Shown here: positions 18,305-24,882 of the stretch, in pieces
How positions within the stretch are numbered: the stretch's first letter is position 1
Layout: each line of letters starts with the position of its first letter
NCBI RefSeq assembly: GCF_000017405.1
Contig: NC_009668.1
Location: 1,452,001-1,516,000, forward strand
DNA: 64,000 bases
Direction: 5' to 3'
Source: Brucella anthropi ATCC 49188
GTDB lineage: Bacteria; Pseudomonadota; Alphaproteobacteria; Rhizobiales; Rhizobiaceae
Translations under genes and position numbers: made by a program
Notes under the pieces: model-generated
The model's input: the letters and a program-made list of their open reading frames with translations, nothing else
Database searches by the model: none
What the model was told of the DNA's origin: nothing

Positions 18305-19923
18305 TGCGCGCTTTCGCTGAACTTCTTGACCGGCTGGTTCTGACACCGCAGCGCAACGGCAAGCTTCGTCTGCTTATTGACTATTTCCGTGCTACTCCCG
18401 ACCCGGATCGCGGTCTGGCATTGGCGGCAATCACGCGCGATCTCGAACTGCAAAGCGTGAAGCCCGCCATGCTGCGTGCACTGATAGCCGAACGCACAGA
18501 TCCCGCACTCTTTGCCTATTCCTATGATTATGTGGGAGACCTCGCCGAAACGATTTCGCTCATCTGGCCCGGCCCTAGTGAAACCGCGCCCGGCGCAAAT
18601 CTGCCACTTGGCATCGTTGTCCACGAATTGCAGAATGCTTCGCGCCGCGAAGGCCCGATGCTTGTGGCCGGATGGCTCGATCTGCTCGGCATTTCGGAAC
18701 GTTATGCACTGTTGAAGCTGGTCACCGGCGGTTTACGCATCGGGGTTTCGGCCCGCCTCGCCAAACAGGCTCTTGCTGATTTCGGCGGCGTCAACGTTGT
18801 CGAAATCGAGGAACTCTGGCACGGCCAGTCACCGCCCTATGAGGTGCTTTTCGCCTGGCTGGAAGGCCGTGGCGAAAAACCTGCTGCCACCGCAGCCGCA
18901 CCGTTTCGCCCCGTCATGCTGGCGACAGCGCTTAATGAAACTGAAATCCCCTCGCTCGACGCATCCGCCTACAGTGCCGAGTGGAAGTGGGACGGCATTC
19001 GGGTGCAGGCCGTTGCGGAAAACGGCGTGCGCCGCCTCTATTCACGCACCGGTGACGATATTTCCGGCGCATTCCCGGATATTCTGGAGGTGATGGATTT
19101 CGAAGGGGCAATCGATGGCGAATTGCTCGTCGGGCATCACGGCGAAACCGGCATAGAAACGGCTACGTTTTCCGACCTCCAGCAAAGACTGAACCGCAAG
19201 ACCGTGAGTGCAAAACAGTTACACGACTATCCGGCTTTCGTGCGGGCCTATGATCTGTTGCAGGAAGGGAACCAGCAGACCGGCACCGATTTGCGCGCCC
19301 TGCCCTTTTCCGAACGCCGTGCCCGCCTGCAAAAATTCCTCGGCAAGCTCGACCCCCGCCGGTTCGATCTTTCGCCACTACTGCCTTTCGCTGACTTTCA
19401 GGAACTGGCGCAGTTTCGCGCCAATCCACCCCATCCCGTCATCGAAGGCGTGATGCTGAAGCGTCACGACAGCACCTATCTGCCCGGGCGCCCCAAGGGG
19501 CCATGGTTCAAATGGAAGCGCGATCCTTTCACCGTCGATGCCGTGATCGTCTATGCCCAGCGTGGGCACGGCAAGCGCTCCAGCTATTATTCAGATTTCA
19601 CCTTTGCCGTCTGGACGGGACCGGAAGACGAGCCAGTGCTGGTGCCGGTCGGCAAGGCTTATTTCGGCTTTACGGACGAAGAATTGAAGCTGCTGGACAA
19701 GTTTGTGCGCGAGAACACCACCGAGCGCTTCGGCCCGGTGCGATCTGTCCGCGCCGAGCCCAATCATGGGTTGGTGGTGGAGGTGGCTTTCGAGGGTCTC
19801 AACCGCTCCACGCGCCATAAATCCGGCGTTGCCATGCGCTTTCCGCGTTTTTCGCGGCTTCGCTGGGACAAGCCGCCCCGCGAAGCGGACCGGCTTGAAA
19901 CGCTGGAAAAGCTACTGAGCTGA
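18304..19923 (+). CDS. Cluster-associated ATP-dependent DNA ligase
   Basis: 539 residues from ATG 18304, overlapping the exonuclease stop codon. An N-terminal DNA-binding helical domain (~1-200) precedes the nucleotidyltransferase core with the adenylated lysine in KWDG (Lys228), then RTGDDISGAFPDI, a motif III-type FEGAIDGELL, motif IV EGVMLKR, and motif V GPWFKWKRDPFTVDAVIVYAQ. An OB-fold finishes the protein. It seals nicks using ATP and is the Lig partner of Lhr, PdeM and Exo, distinct from the NAD-dependent replicative ligase. It is convergent with the gene at 19924, with no gap between the two stop codons. Confidence 0.94.
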   Translation: MRAFAELLDRLVLTPQRNGKLRLLIDYFRATPDPDRGLALAAITRDLELQSVKPAMLRALIAERTDPALFAYSYDYVGDLAETISLIWPGPSETAPGANLPLGIVVHELQNASRREGPMLVAGWLDLLGISERYALLKLVTGGLRIGVSARLAKQALADFGGVNVVEIEELWHGQSPPYEVLFAWLEGRGEKPAATAAAPFRPVMLATALNETEIPSLDASAYSAEWKWDGIRVQAVAENGVRRLYSRTGDDISGAFPDILEVMDFEGAIDGELLVGHHGETGIETATFSDLQQRLNRKTVSAKQLHDYPAFVRAYDLLQEGNQQTGTDLRALPFSERRARLQKFLGKLDPRRFDLSPLLPFADFQELAQFRANPPHPVIEGVMLKRHDSTYLPGRPKGPWFKWKRDPFTVDAVIVYAQRGHGKRSSYYSDFTFAVWTGPEDEPVLVPVGKAYFGFTDEELKLLDKFVRENTTERFGPVRSVRAEPNHGLVVEVAFEGLNRSTRHKSGVAMRFPRFSRLRWDKPPREADRLETLEKLLS

Positions 19924-20991
19924 CTATTCAGCCGCCGTTGAAACGCGGATTTCGTAGATATTGACCGGCTTGCCGGAACCGCTCAAATCCGAGTTGACCG
20001 TGATCGTGCCGGCGCGACCTGCCTTCTGGCCGGACGAAATATCCATATCGAAAAGGAAGTCGCTCACGGAATCGCGAACGTCGTAGCGCCTGCGCCCGCA
20101 ATCGCCAAGACCGCCGAAATCACAATTGACTGACATCTGGGTCGTCTTGCCATCATCCGCTCGCGCAACAATGTCGAAGGTCGCCTTCTTGCCTTCCAGC
20201 TGGTTCAAAATGCCTTCGCCCACATCGAATGTGACCGTATCTTCGGCACCGGAAGATTGTACACGTGCGAAACTGCGTGTGCCTTCCTGCCTGATTTCCG
20301 CCGTCGCACGTCCCTTGACGGACATTCGTGTTGCCTCAGACGGCTGGAAAATCGTGATCCATTTCAATCCGCCGGGCTCTTCGCCTTCTTTCAAAGGCGC
20401 AATACTGCCATCGCTATGCAGCGGATTGTTCGCCGGTCCACGGCTCAAATCGATAAAGCTGTTATAGAGCGAATAACCGATGAAAGCGGCAACAGCGAGC
20501 ACAAGCGCCGGAATACCATAGCTATAGAAAGGTGAATGACGTTTCTTTTTCCTGCGGTCCTTACGCGAAACGCCGCCCTCATAACCGAGATCGGCATTGC
20601 TGCGCTTCTTCTGCCGCGAGGTCGCACGGATGTCGCTGGTATCGAGCGCAGGCGATGCCTCTTCCGCCTTACCGCCAAGGATCGGATCTTCCCTGTGCGG
20701 AGCATCAAGTGACGGGTCGTGACGCTCAGTCTTGTCACCACCGGTCTTGAATTCCTGTTCAATGTGCGAGATCGCGTCCTTTAGCTTTTGGCGGCGCTGT
20801 TCCTTCTGCACATCGCTGAGCGCGGTATTTGCCGCAAGAGCGCGCTCATGCGCACCCCAAGCGGATTCATAGATTCGCTGGCGGGTCGCCGGATTATGCG
20901 CATCCGCCTTGGCAAATGCATTCCTGATCGCGCGCTCAATACTTTCCAAAGGCTGCTCTTCCCTTGTTCGTTCTTCCCGCCGTTTCGTCAC
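19924..20991 (-). CDS. Hypothetical single-pass membrane protein, 355 aa
   Basis: The N-terminal ~150 residues are charged and helical (RAIRNAFAKADAHNPATRQRIYESAWGAHERAL; later a Lys/Arg cluster RKDRRKKKRH). One membrane helix sits at ~158-178 (YGIPALVLAVAAFIGYSLYN). The ~175-residue C-terminal domain is predicted periplasmic and beta-rich, with a Cys pair in VNCDFGGLGDCG. By the positive-inside rule the N-terminus is cytoplasmic. This topology is common among Rhizobiales proteins of unknown function; I cannot name a family with confidence. The gene stops directly against the ligase stop codon, and nothing follows on its strand. Confidence 0.7.
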   Translation of the reverse strand: MTKRREERTREEQPLESIERAIRNAFAKADAHNPATRQRIYESAWGAHERALAANTALSDVQKEQRRQKLKDAISHIEQEFKTGGDKTERHDPSLDAPHREDPILGGKAEEASPALDTSDIRATSRQKKRSNADLGYEGGVSRKDRRKKKRHSPFYSYGIPALVLAVAAFIGYSLYNSFIDLSRGPANNPLHSDGSIAPLKEGEEPGGLKWITIFQPSEATRMSVKGRATAEIRQEGTRSFARVQSSGAEDTVTFDVGEGILNQLEGKKATFDIVARADDGKTTQMSVNCDFGGLGDCGRRRYDVRDSVSDFLFDMDISSGQKAGRAGTITVNSDLSGSGKPVNIYEIRVSTAAE

Positions 20992-21436
20992 GCCCTCAAC
21001 AGGAGCAAGCGGTCTCCGATGCAGACGATTTCATAAGCCTCAGCGAAATTAACGTCTGAATCAAGGCATTTAGCTGTTCATCACCCGCTTTGACTAGCCA
21101 ATAAGCATGTCGGAGACACCAAATATTAACTCTGACTGCGGTTTTCCCCCATCCGTATGGTTTTACAGCGCCGAACTGCCCCATGCGAATGAACGAGACA
21201 TCCCGAAGTAGGCTGGCGATTCCCTCCCCTCCGGGCAATTCTGCTAACCATGGAGTGTCCATGCATCAAGAATGTCCCAATCAGTTGGTTTCCGTCACTC
21301 CCTGTCAAGATTCTCGGAAAACCGCGGGCGACCTGTATTGATAGATCGGCTCGCGCGCTTTTGATATTGCCGTTGAGCGAGGAGATGCTAAAACTATTAC
21401 GTTTACGGAAACGTCAATCATGGAGGACGATTGAAG
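20992..21436. other. 445-bp intergenic region upstream of nitronate monooxygenase
   Basis: Divergent region. Its only recognised element is the LiuR-type palindrome at 21395-21418 close to the right end. A leftward frame of 88 codons at 20996-21262 has no ribosome site or family resemblance and is not called. Confidence 0.45.
21395..21418. promoter_or_regulatory. Second LiuR/MerR-type palindrome, upstream of nitronate monooxygenase
   Basis: The stretch contains ACGTTTACGGAAACGTCAA (21399-21417), which is identical over 19 bases to the opposite strand of the palindrome at 4791-4814. The left arm differs from the perfect form at two bases. It ends 4 bases before the GGAGGA ribosome site of the downstream gene, so binding could control transcription start directly. 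Confidence 0.65.
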
Positions 21437-22405
21437 ATGGCCTTGCCGGATATCCTGAAAAGCAGACTGCGCATCCCGGTGGTTGGTGCTCCCCTATTCA
21501 TCATTTCGCATCCGGCTCTGGTCATGGCGCAGTGCAAGGCAGGCGTCGTCGGTTCCTTTCCCGCACTCAATGCCCGTCCTGAAGCACAACTGGACGAGTG
21601 GCTGGCAGAGATCACAGAAGGACTTGCCGCTTACGACAAGGCCAATCCGGATCGGCCATCCGCGCCCTTCGCGGTCAACCAGATCGTGCACCGTTCCAAC
21701 AACCGCCTTGAGCACGATCTCGGCCTTTGTGTGAAATACAAGGTGCCGATCGTCATTTCCTCGCTCGGCGCTGTGCCGGAAGTGAATGCGGCAATCCATT
21801 CCTATGGCGGTATCGTCCTTCATGACGTCATCAACAACCGCCATGCCAATTCAGCAATCCGCAAGGGCGCGGACGGCCTCATCGCGGTCGCTGCCGGTGC
21901 TGGCGGCCACGCCGGTGCGCTGTCGCCCTTCGCGCTTGTGCAGGAAATCCGTTCTTGGTTCGACGGCCCCTTGCTCCTTTCGGGCGCCATCGCCAATGGC
22001 GGATCGATCCTCGCCGCTCAGGCCATGGGCGCCGACCTCGCCTATATCGGCTCGCCCTTCATCGCCACGACCGAAGCGCGCGCGACAGATGCCTACAAGC
22101 AGATGATCGTAGACTCGAATTCATCCGACATCGTCTATTCCAACTACTTCACCGGCATCGGAGGCAATTATCTGAAGCCGTCGATCGCCAATTCAGGTCT
22201 CGATCCGGAAAACCTGCCGGAAGCCGATCCATCCAAGATGGATTTCGACAAGGCTCAGCAGGAAGGCGCCAAGGCCTGGAAGGATATATGGGGCTGCGGT
22301 CAGGGTATCGCCGCCATCCACGAAGTGGCACCTGCCGGGCAACTGGTCGACCGGCTGGAGCGTGAATATAACGACGCCCGCCAGCGTCTTTGCGCAGGCG
22401 TTTGA
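21437..22405 (+). CDS. Nitronate monooxygenase (2-nitropropane dioxygenase family)
   Basis: The ATG at 21437 lies 9 bases after GGAGGA; a TTG two codons upstream is too close to it. The 322-residue TIM-barrel flavoprotein has the family landmarks: RIPVVGAPLFIISHPALVMAQ at the N-terminus, the FMN-binding GAGGHAG stretch (near 157-163) with its His, LLLSGAIANGGSILAAQAMGADLAYIGSPF, and the C-terminal GCGQGIAAIHEV. These enzymes oxidise alkyl nitronates such as propionate 3-nitronate. The upstream palindrome shared with the beta-oxidation operon suggests control by the same MerR regulator and a link to acyl-CoA or propionate metabolism (inference). A hairpin follows at 22421-22454. Confidence 0.9.
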   Translation: MALPDILKSRLRIPVVGAPLFIISHPALVMAQCKAGVVGSFPALNARPEAQLDEWLAEITEGLAAYDKANPDRPSAPFAVNQIVHRSNNRLEHDLGLCVKYKVPIVISSLGAVPEVNAAIHSYGGIVLHDVINNRHANSAIRKGADGLIAVAAGAGGHAGALSPFALVQEIRSWFDGPLLLSGAIANGGSILAAQAMGADLAYIGSPFIATTEARATDAYKQMIVDSNSSDIVYSNYFTGIGGNYLKPSIANSGLDPENLPEADPSKMDFDKAQQEGAKAWKDIWGCGQGIAAIHEVAPAGQLVDRLEREYNDARQRLCAGV

Positions 22406-22420
22406 TTCTTTGATGGTCAC

Positions 22421-22454
22421 GGAACCGCGCCAGCTTAAAGGCTGGTGTGGTTCC
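22421..22454 (+). terminator. Hairpin terminator after nitronate monooxygenase
   Basis: GGAACCGCGCCAGC (22421-22434) pairs with GCTGGTGTGGTTCC (22441-22454) at 12 of 14 positions around TTAAAG. It lies 16 bases after the stop codon; the T-run is weak. Confidence 0.6.
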
Positions 22455-22674
22455 AGCGTTTCACACTCAACGGGTCATTGTCGCATGCCTGCTGTAAAAA
22501 CCGGTTGATTTCCGCCCTGCCTGACGCTGGCGGTATACATGTTGTGAAAGCTTTTGAACAAACAACGAGATTGTTTGATTTGGGCCTTGCTTTCCTTCAT
22601 GCTTTTGGTTATCAGCGCACCGTTCAACCGGAAACGGTTGGCTTCCTTCGGGAAATTGGAATGTAATGTTCCGG

Positions 22675-22750
22675 GCCGCTTTAGCTCAGTTGGTAGAGCA
22701 CATCATTCGTAATGATGGGGTCAGGTGTTCGAGTCACCTAAGCGGCACCA
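22675..22750 (+). tRNA. tRNA-Thr (anticodon CGT)
   Basis: Acceptor stem GCCGCTT (22675-22681) pairs with AAGCGGC (22740-22746); the D-arm begins GCTCAGTTGGTAGAGC; the anticodon arm CATCATTCGTAATGATG has CGT in a 7-base loop; the T-arm is GGTGTTCGAGTCACC. CCA is encoded at 22748-22750. It reads ACG codons. The accessory region starts directly after this gene, which fits a tRNA integration site, but no second copy of the 3' end was found in the window. Confidence 0.97.
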
Positions 22751-22888
22751 TAAAATCAATGATTTAGCCAGTTTTCGTTTTCACCACATTGACGCTAGCA
22801 ATCAAATAGCAATCATCGTCGTGTAGCGCGCAAAATCGAATGACAACAGTTTTACGATTTCAAAGAGCTGAGCGGAACGTTCATTGAA

Positions 22889-22904
22889 GCCCCACTGAAG
22901 GGGC
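22889..22904 (-). terminator. Small hairpin after the methylase remnant
   Basis: GCCCC (22889-22893) and GGGGC (22900-22904) pair around ACTGAA, just beyond the stop codon of the leftward methylase fragment. No clear T-run. Confidence 0.35.
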
Positions 22905-22906
22905 CG

Positions 22907-23245
22907 TTAAGCCCTCCCGCTAATTATCAGTTCGTTAACCACGGTCCCCTTACCGTCAGCCGCTGCGCAGGTCAGGCCCACATCTTCGATGTCGAAGGCC
23001 GAAAAGATCGATCGGATCTCCGGCACGTCGTTGATGGACATGATAAAGCGACCCTTGATGCGACCGAGGCGCTCGGCCATCACCTCGTATTGGCCTCGGC
23101 TGAACAACTCCTTCCCATAACAGTCCTCGCTGCCCCAATACGGCGGATTGAGATAAAACAGCGTCTCCGGTCGGTCGTAGCGGTCGATGAAGGCGCTCCA
23201 GTCGAGGTTCTCAATGACGCCAGACGCAAGGCGTTCATGGGTTCT
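22907..23245 (-). pseudogene. C-terminal remnant of a phage-type D12 adenine-specific DNA methylase (Dam family)
   Basis: The leftward frame ending at TAA 22907-22909 reads ERLASGVIENLDWSAFI, then DRPETLFYLNPPYWGSE and GQYEVMAERLGRIKGRFIMSINDVPEI, up to NELIISGRA. NPPYWG is the catalytic (D/N)PPY motif of class alpha N6-adenine methylases, and the DWSAFI/IDRYDRP and KGRFIMSINDVPEI stretches match prophage Dam proteins. Only ~110 C-terminal residues remain. Near 23245 the resemblance ends where the MerR gene begins, so the metal-stress block has replaced the N-terminal two thirds. The missing part includes the N-terminal SAM-binding motif, so the remnant should be inactive. Confidence 0.75.
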
Positions 23246-23263
23246 GTCGCAGTGGCGTCAGTC

Positions 23264-23713
23264 TCACTGCATGAAGCGGGCAATAGCACCACTACGCGGC
23301 TGAACCGAAAGGTCTTCATCATCCTGATCGGTTTCGAGCCGCTGCAGAATCGGGCAATGGGGGCGATGGTCGCCGTGACAGGCGTTGACCAAGGTCGTGA
23401 GTGTCTGGGTCATGTCTTGCAGATCGGCGATCTTCTTCCGGAGTTCGTCGATATGAACTTGTGCCAAACGTTTGACTACCGCGCTCTGTCGCGTCTCGTC
23501 ACGCCATAACCCGAGAAGATCACCTATCTCCGCAACGGAAAAGCCGAGATCTCTGGCTCGCCGTATGAAACGGAGCATATGCACGTCTGTGTCCGAATAG
23601 TCGCGGTAGCCGGAAGCTGTTCGGTCGGCAGCAGGTATGAGGCCGGTCTGCTCATAGTAGCGGATCATCTTGGCTGATACGCCGGATGCTTTAGAGGCTT
23701 GTCCAATATTCAT
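23264..23713 (-). CDS. CueR/GolS-type Cu(I)/Au(I)-responsive MerR regulator
   Basis: 149 residues from ATG 23713, with GGGAG 8 bases upstream. The MerR winged helix is MNIGQASKASGVSAKMIRYYEQTGLIP. Key residues match E. coli CueR numbering: Ser77, the mark of monovalent-ion sensors, and Cys112 and Cys120 (C-x7-C) in the metal loop CHGDHRPHC. From memory of the literature, Pro118 is the residue found in the gold sensor GolS rather than CueR (Ala). His113, His116 and His119 make the loop unusually His-rich. It would activate the TTGACC/19-bp-spacer promoters at 23896-23926, 23950-23980, 26271-26301 and 26499-26529. It is co-transcribed behind the 40-residue peptide gene. Confidence 0.9.
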   Translation of the reverse strand: MNIGQASKASGVSAKMIRYYEQTGLIPAADRTASGYRDYSDTDVHMLRFIRRARDLGFSVAEIGDLLGLWRDETRQSAVVKRLAQVHIDELRKKIADLQDMTQTLTTLVNACHGDHRPHCPILQRLETDQDDEDLSVQPRSGAIARFMQ

Positions 23714-23732
23714 GTAATCACTCCCGCAATCT

Positions 23733-23855
23733 TCAGGCCAGCAAAGCCTTAAGAGCATTTTCGCGAGAGCCGATCTGGAACGTGCAAGTATCGCCTTTAT
23801 TGGGTAGACAGATTGCTGCGTTCCTCGTCTCTGGAGTTCTAACAAGACCATTCAT
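23733..23855 (-). CDS. 40-residue Cys-pair peptide under a MerR-type promoter
   Basis: ATG 23855 follows AAGGAG at good spacing (AAAAGGAGTCAGCT before ATG), and the MerR-type promoter at 23896-23926 points straight at it. The 40-residue product, MNGLVRTPETRNAAICLPNK followed by GDTCTFQIGSRENALKALLA, has Cys16 and Cys24 in a C-x7-C spacing, the same as the metal loop of the regulator encoded next (start 19 bases downstream). No signal peptide or membrane segment. I know of no described function; a metal-binding or sensing role is inference from the Cys pair, promoter and position. An alternative is a leader that sets regulator translation. Confidence 0.6.
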   Translation of the reverse strand: MNGLVRTPETRNAAICLPNKGDTCTFQIGSRENALKALLA

Positions 23856-23895
23856 AGCTGACTCCTTTTTCGTTCCGAAATTCAGGTTCAGTCGA

Positions 23896-23926
23896 AGTAT
23901 GGTTCTTCCAACCGTGGGAAGGTCAA
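23896..23926 (-). promoter_or_regulatory. MerR-type promoter/operator for the 40-aa peptide and regulator genes
   Basis: On the leftward strand -35 TTGACC (23926-23921) and -10 CATACT (23901-23896) are separated by 19 bases, the long spacer typical of MerR-activated promoters. The spacer TTCCCACGGTTGGAAGAAC contains the CueR-like dyad TTCC...GGAA. It implies autoregulation. Confidence 0.8.
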
Positions 23927-23949
23927 TGATATTTTCTTGTTTTTTCCGC

Positions 23950-23980
23950 TTGACCTTTCCACGGTTGGAAGAACCACCTT
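23950..23980 (+). promoter_or_regulatory. MerR-type promoter/operator for the HMA chaperone gene
   Basis: -35 TTGACC (23950-23955) and a poor -10 CACCTT (23975-23980) have a 19-base spacer TTTCCACGGTTGGAAGAAC, nearly identical to the divergent site at 23896-23926. A poor -10 with a long spacer fits a promoter silent until the regulator twists it. Confidence 0.78.
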
Positions 23981-24013
23981 GCATGTCATGAGACCCAAAC
24001 AAGGAGAAATCTC

Positions 24014-24208
24014 ATGGAATTGAAAATCGAAGGCATGACCTGCGGCGGGTGCGCCAAATCTGTAACTATGGCGATCCAATCGGTAGATTCCGGCGCTAAG
24101 GTCGACACCAATCCGACAGAGCGCGCGGTCAAGGTCGAAACAACTGCGACACTGGCGTCTGTCTTGAAGGTTCTCGAGGAAGCAGGTTATCCCGCAACCG
24201 CTAACTGA
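24014..24208 (+). CDS. GolB/CopZ-like heavy-metal-associated (HMA) chaperone
   Basis: A 64-residue single HMA domain starting after AAGGAGAAATCTC. The metal site is GMTCGGCAKSV (Cys10 and Cys13, MTCxxC), and the rest follows the ferredoxin-like fold to EEAGYPATAN. The TCGGCA sequence and the late NPTERAVKVET part recall GolB of Salmonella, the gold chaperone encoded beside golS, more than a typical CopZ; this comparison is from memory. It would bind Cu(I) or Au(I) in the cytoplasm. There is no P-type ATPase in the window for it to deliver to. It is driven by the MerR-type promoter at 23950-23980 and ends at terminators at 24328-24373 and 24434-24475. Confidence 0.92.
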   Translation: MELKIEGMTCGGCAKSVTMAIQSVDSGAKVDTNPTERAVKVETTATLASVLKVLEEAGYPATAN

Positions 24209-24210
24209 AT

Positions 24211-24285
24211 AGGAACAAGATCGCGCTGATATTCATCACGGATGTGCTTGCGATCAGCGCGGGCATGGCGATCGCACAAGGCTAG
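24211..24285 (+). pseudogene. Start-less signal-peptide-like fragment
   Basis: Directly after the HMA stop codon the frame reads NKIALIFITDVLAISAGMAI then AQG and a TAG at 24283-24285. This looks like a Sec signal peptide with its cleavage site, but no ATG precedes it (AGG stands where a start would be expected) and nothing follows. It may be the relic of an exported protein gene. Confidence 0.3.
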
Positions 24286-24327
24286 ATGACAACGGATAAT
24301 CCATGCACTGTCACGATATGTCTGCAA

Positions 24328-24373
24328 TGTAGAAGCCCTTTGTCGAGCAGCCCTTCGACAAAGGGCTTCTACA
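24328..24373. repeat. Perfect 19-bp inverted repeat
   Basis: TGTAGAAGCCCTTTGTCGA (24328-24346) and its exact complement TCGACAAAGGGCTTCTACA (24355-24373) flank an 8-base loop. It could be a bidirectional terminator, but no T-run follows, and perfect arms of this length are more usual in mobile-element ends or recombination sites. Confidence 0.7.
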
Positions 24374-24433
24374 GTCTCCATGGATACCATGATGAAGAAA
24401 TGAATCGCCGATCACAGCGACTAGCTGCCTGGA

Positions 24434-24475
24434 ACCGCCGCCGCGTATCATGACCATACGCAGCGGCGGCTTTTT
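24434..24475 (+). terminator. Rho-independent terminator after the HMA gene block
   Basis: ACCGCCGCCGCGTAT (24434-24448) pairs with ATACGCAGCGGCGGC (24456-24470) at 13 of 15 positions, followed by TTTTTATTTC. It is a strong rightward terminator. Confidence 0.85.
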
Positions 24476-24657
24476 ATTTCAGTATTATTCTCCGCCGGAT
24501 ATCATCGGTATGGGGCTGTCCTGTCTGGAATGCATCTCGGAAAAAGTGAAAAGGTTTCGAACAGGTCGGCTTTCGGAGCAAAGTTAAAGGGCGCAAATCT
24601 GATCCAGACCTGCGCTCTATCATCACGTTGTCCACTTCGTCGACTTGCACAGCGATT

Positions 24658-24834
24658 TTAGTGGCGAGCAGCAATATTCTGAGTTTTCGCCGCCTGCTGC
24701 CGGCTCATCTGTTCAAGCAAGGCTCGCAACTGGTTTTCATCCACAGCATCTGCAGCCATGACAGCGCGGATTATGGGATCCGAGAGTAGTTCCTGAGCGG
24801 TTGGCTCCGGGTAACAGTCGAATCTATTGCACAT
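24658..24834 (-). CDS. Small Cys-containing protein (58 aa) at the end of the reductase operon
   Basis: Start at ATG 24834, 7 bases after AAGGGAGAG. The product begins MCNRFDCYPEPTAQELLSDP, with Cys2 and Cys7 at the extreme N-terminus, and continues as an amphipathic helical segment (DENQLRALLEQMSRQQAAK). No signal peptide or membrane segment. It is 48 bases behind the reductase gene on the same strand, so it should be co-expressed from the MerR-type promoter at 26271-26301. I do not recognise a characterised family; a metal- or thiol-related role is only suggested by the N-terminal Cys pair and the company it keeps. Confidence 0.6.
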   Translation of the reverse strand: MCNRFDCYPEPTAQELLSDPIIRAVMAADAVDENQLRALLEQMSRQQAAKTQNIAARH

Positions 24835-24882
24835 ATGAATTCTCTCCCTTCGCACTCTCTCAGGATTGATCCTTGATCCAGT

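Larger units (their letters stand above)
24209..24657. other. Intergenic region between HMA gene and the leftward reductase operon
   Basis: About 450 bases that hold the signal-peptide-like relic (24211-24285), the perfect inverted repeat and the rightward terminator. From 24480 to 24657 I see no gene or clear structure. Confidence 0.5.

Noticed and set aside
20996..21262. 88-codon leftward frame before the nitronate monooxygenase
   Set aside because: No ribosome site, no resemblance to a known family, and atypical composition.
24526..24600. Possible second copy of the palindromic repeat found in the helicase gene
   Set aside because: Only scattered resemblance to the AAGTG/GGTTT core; no inverted ends.
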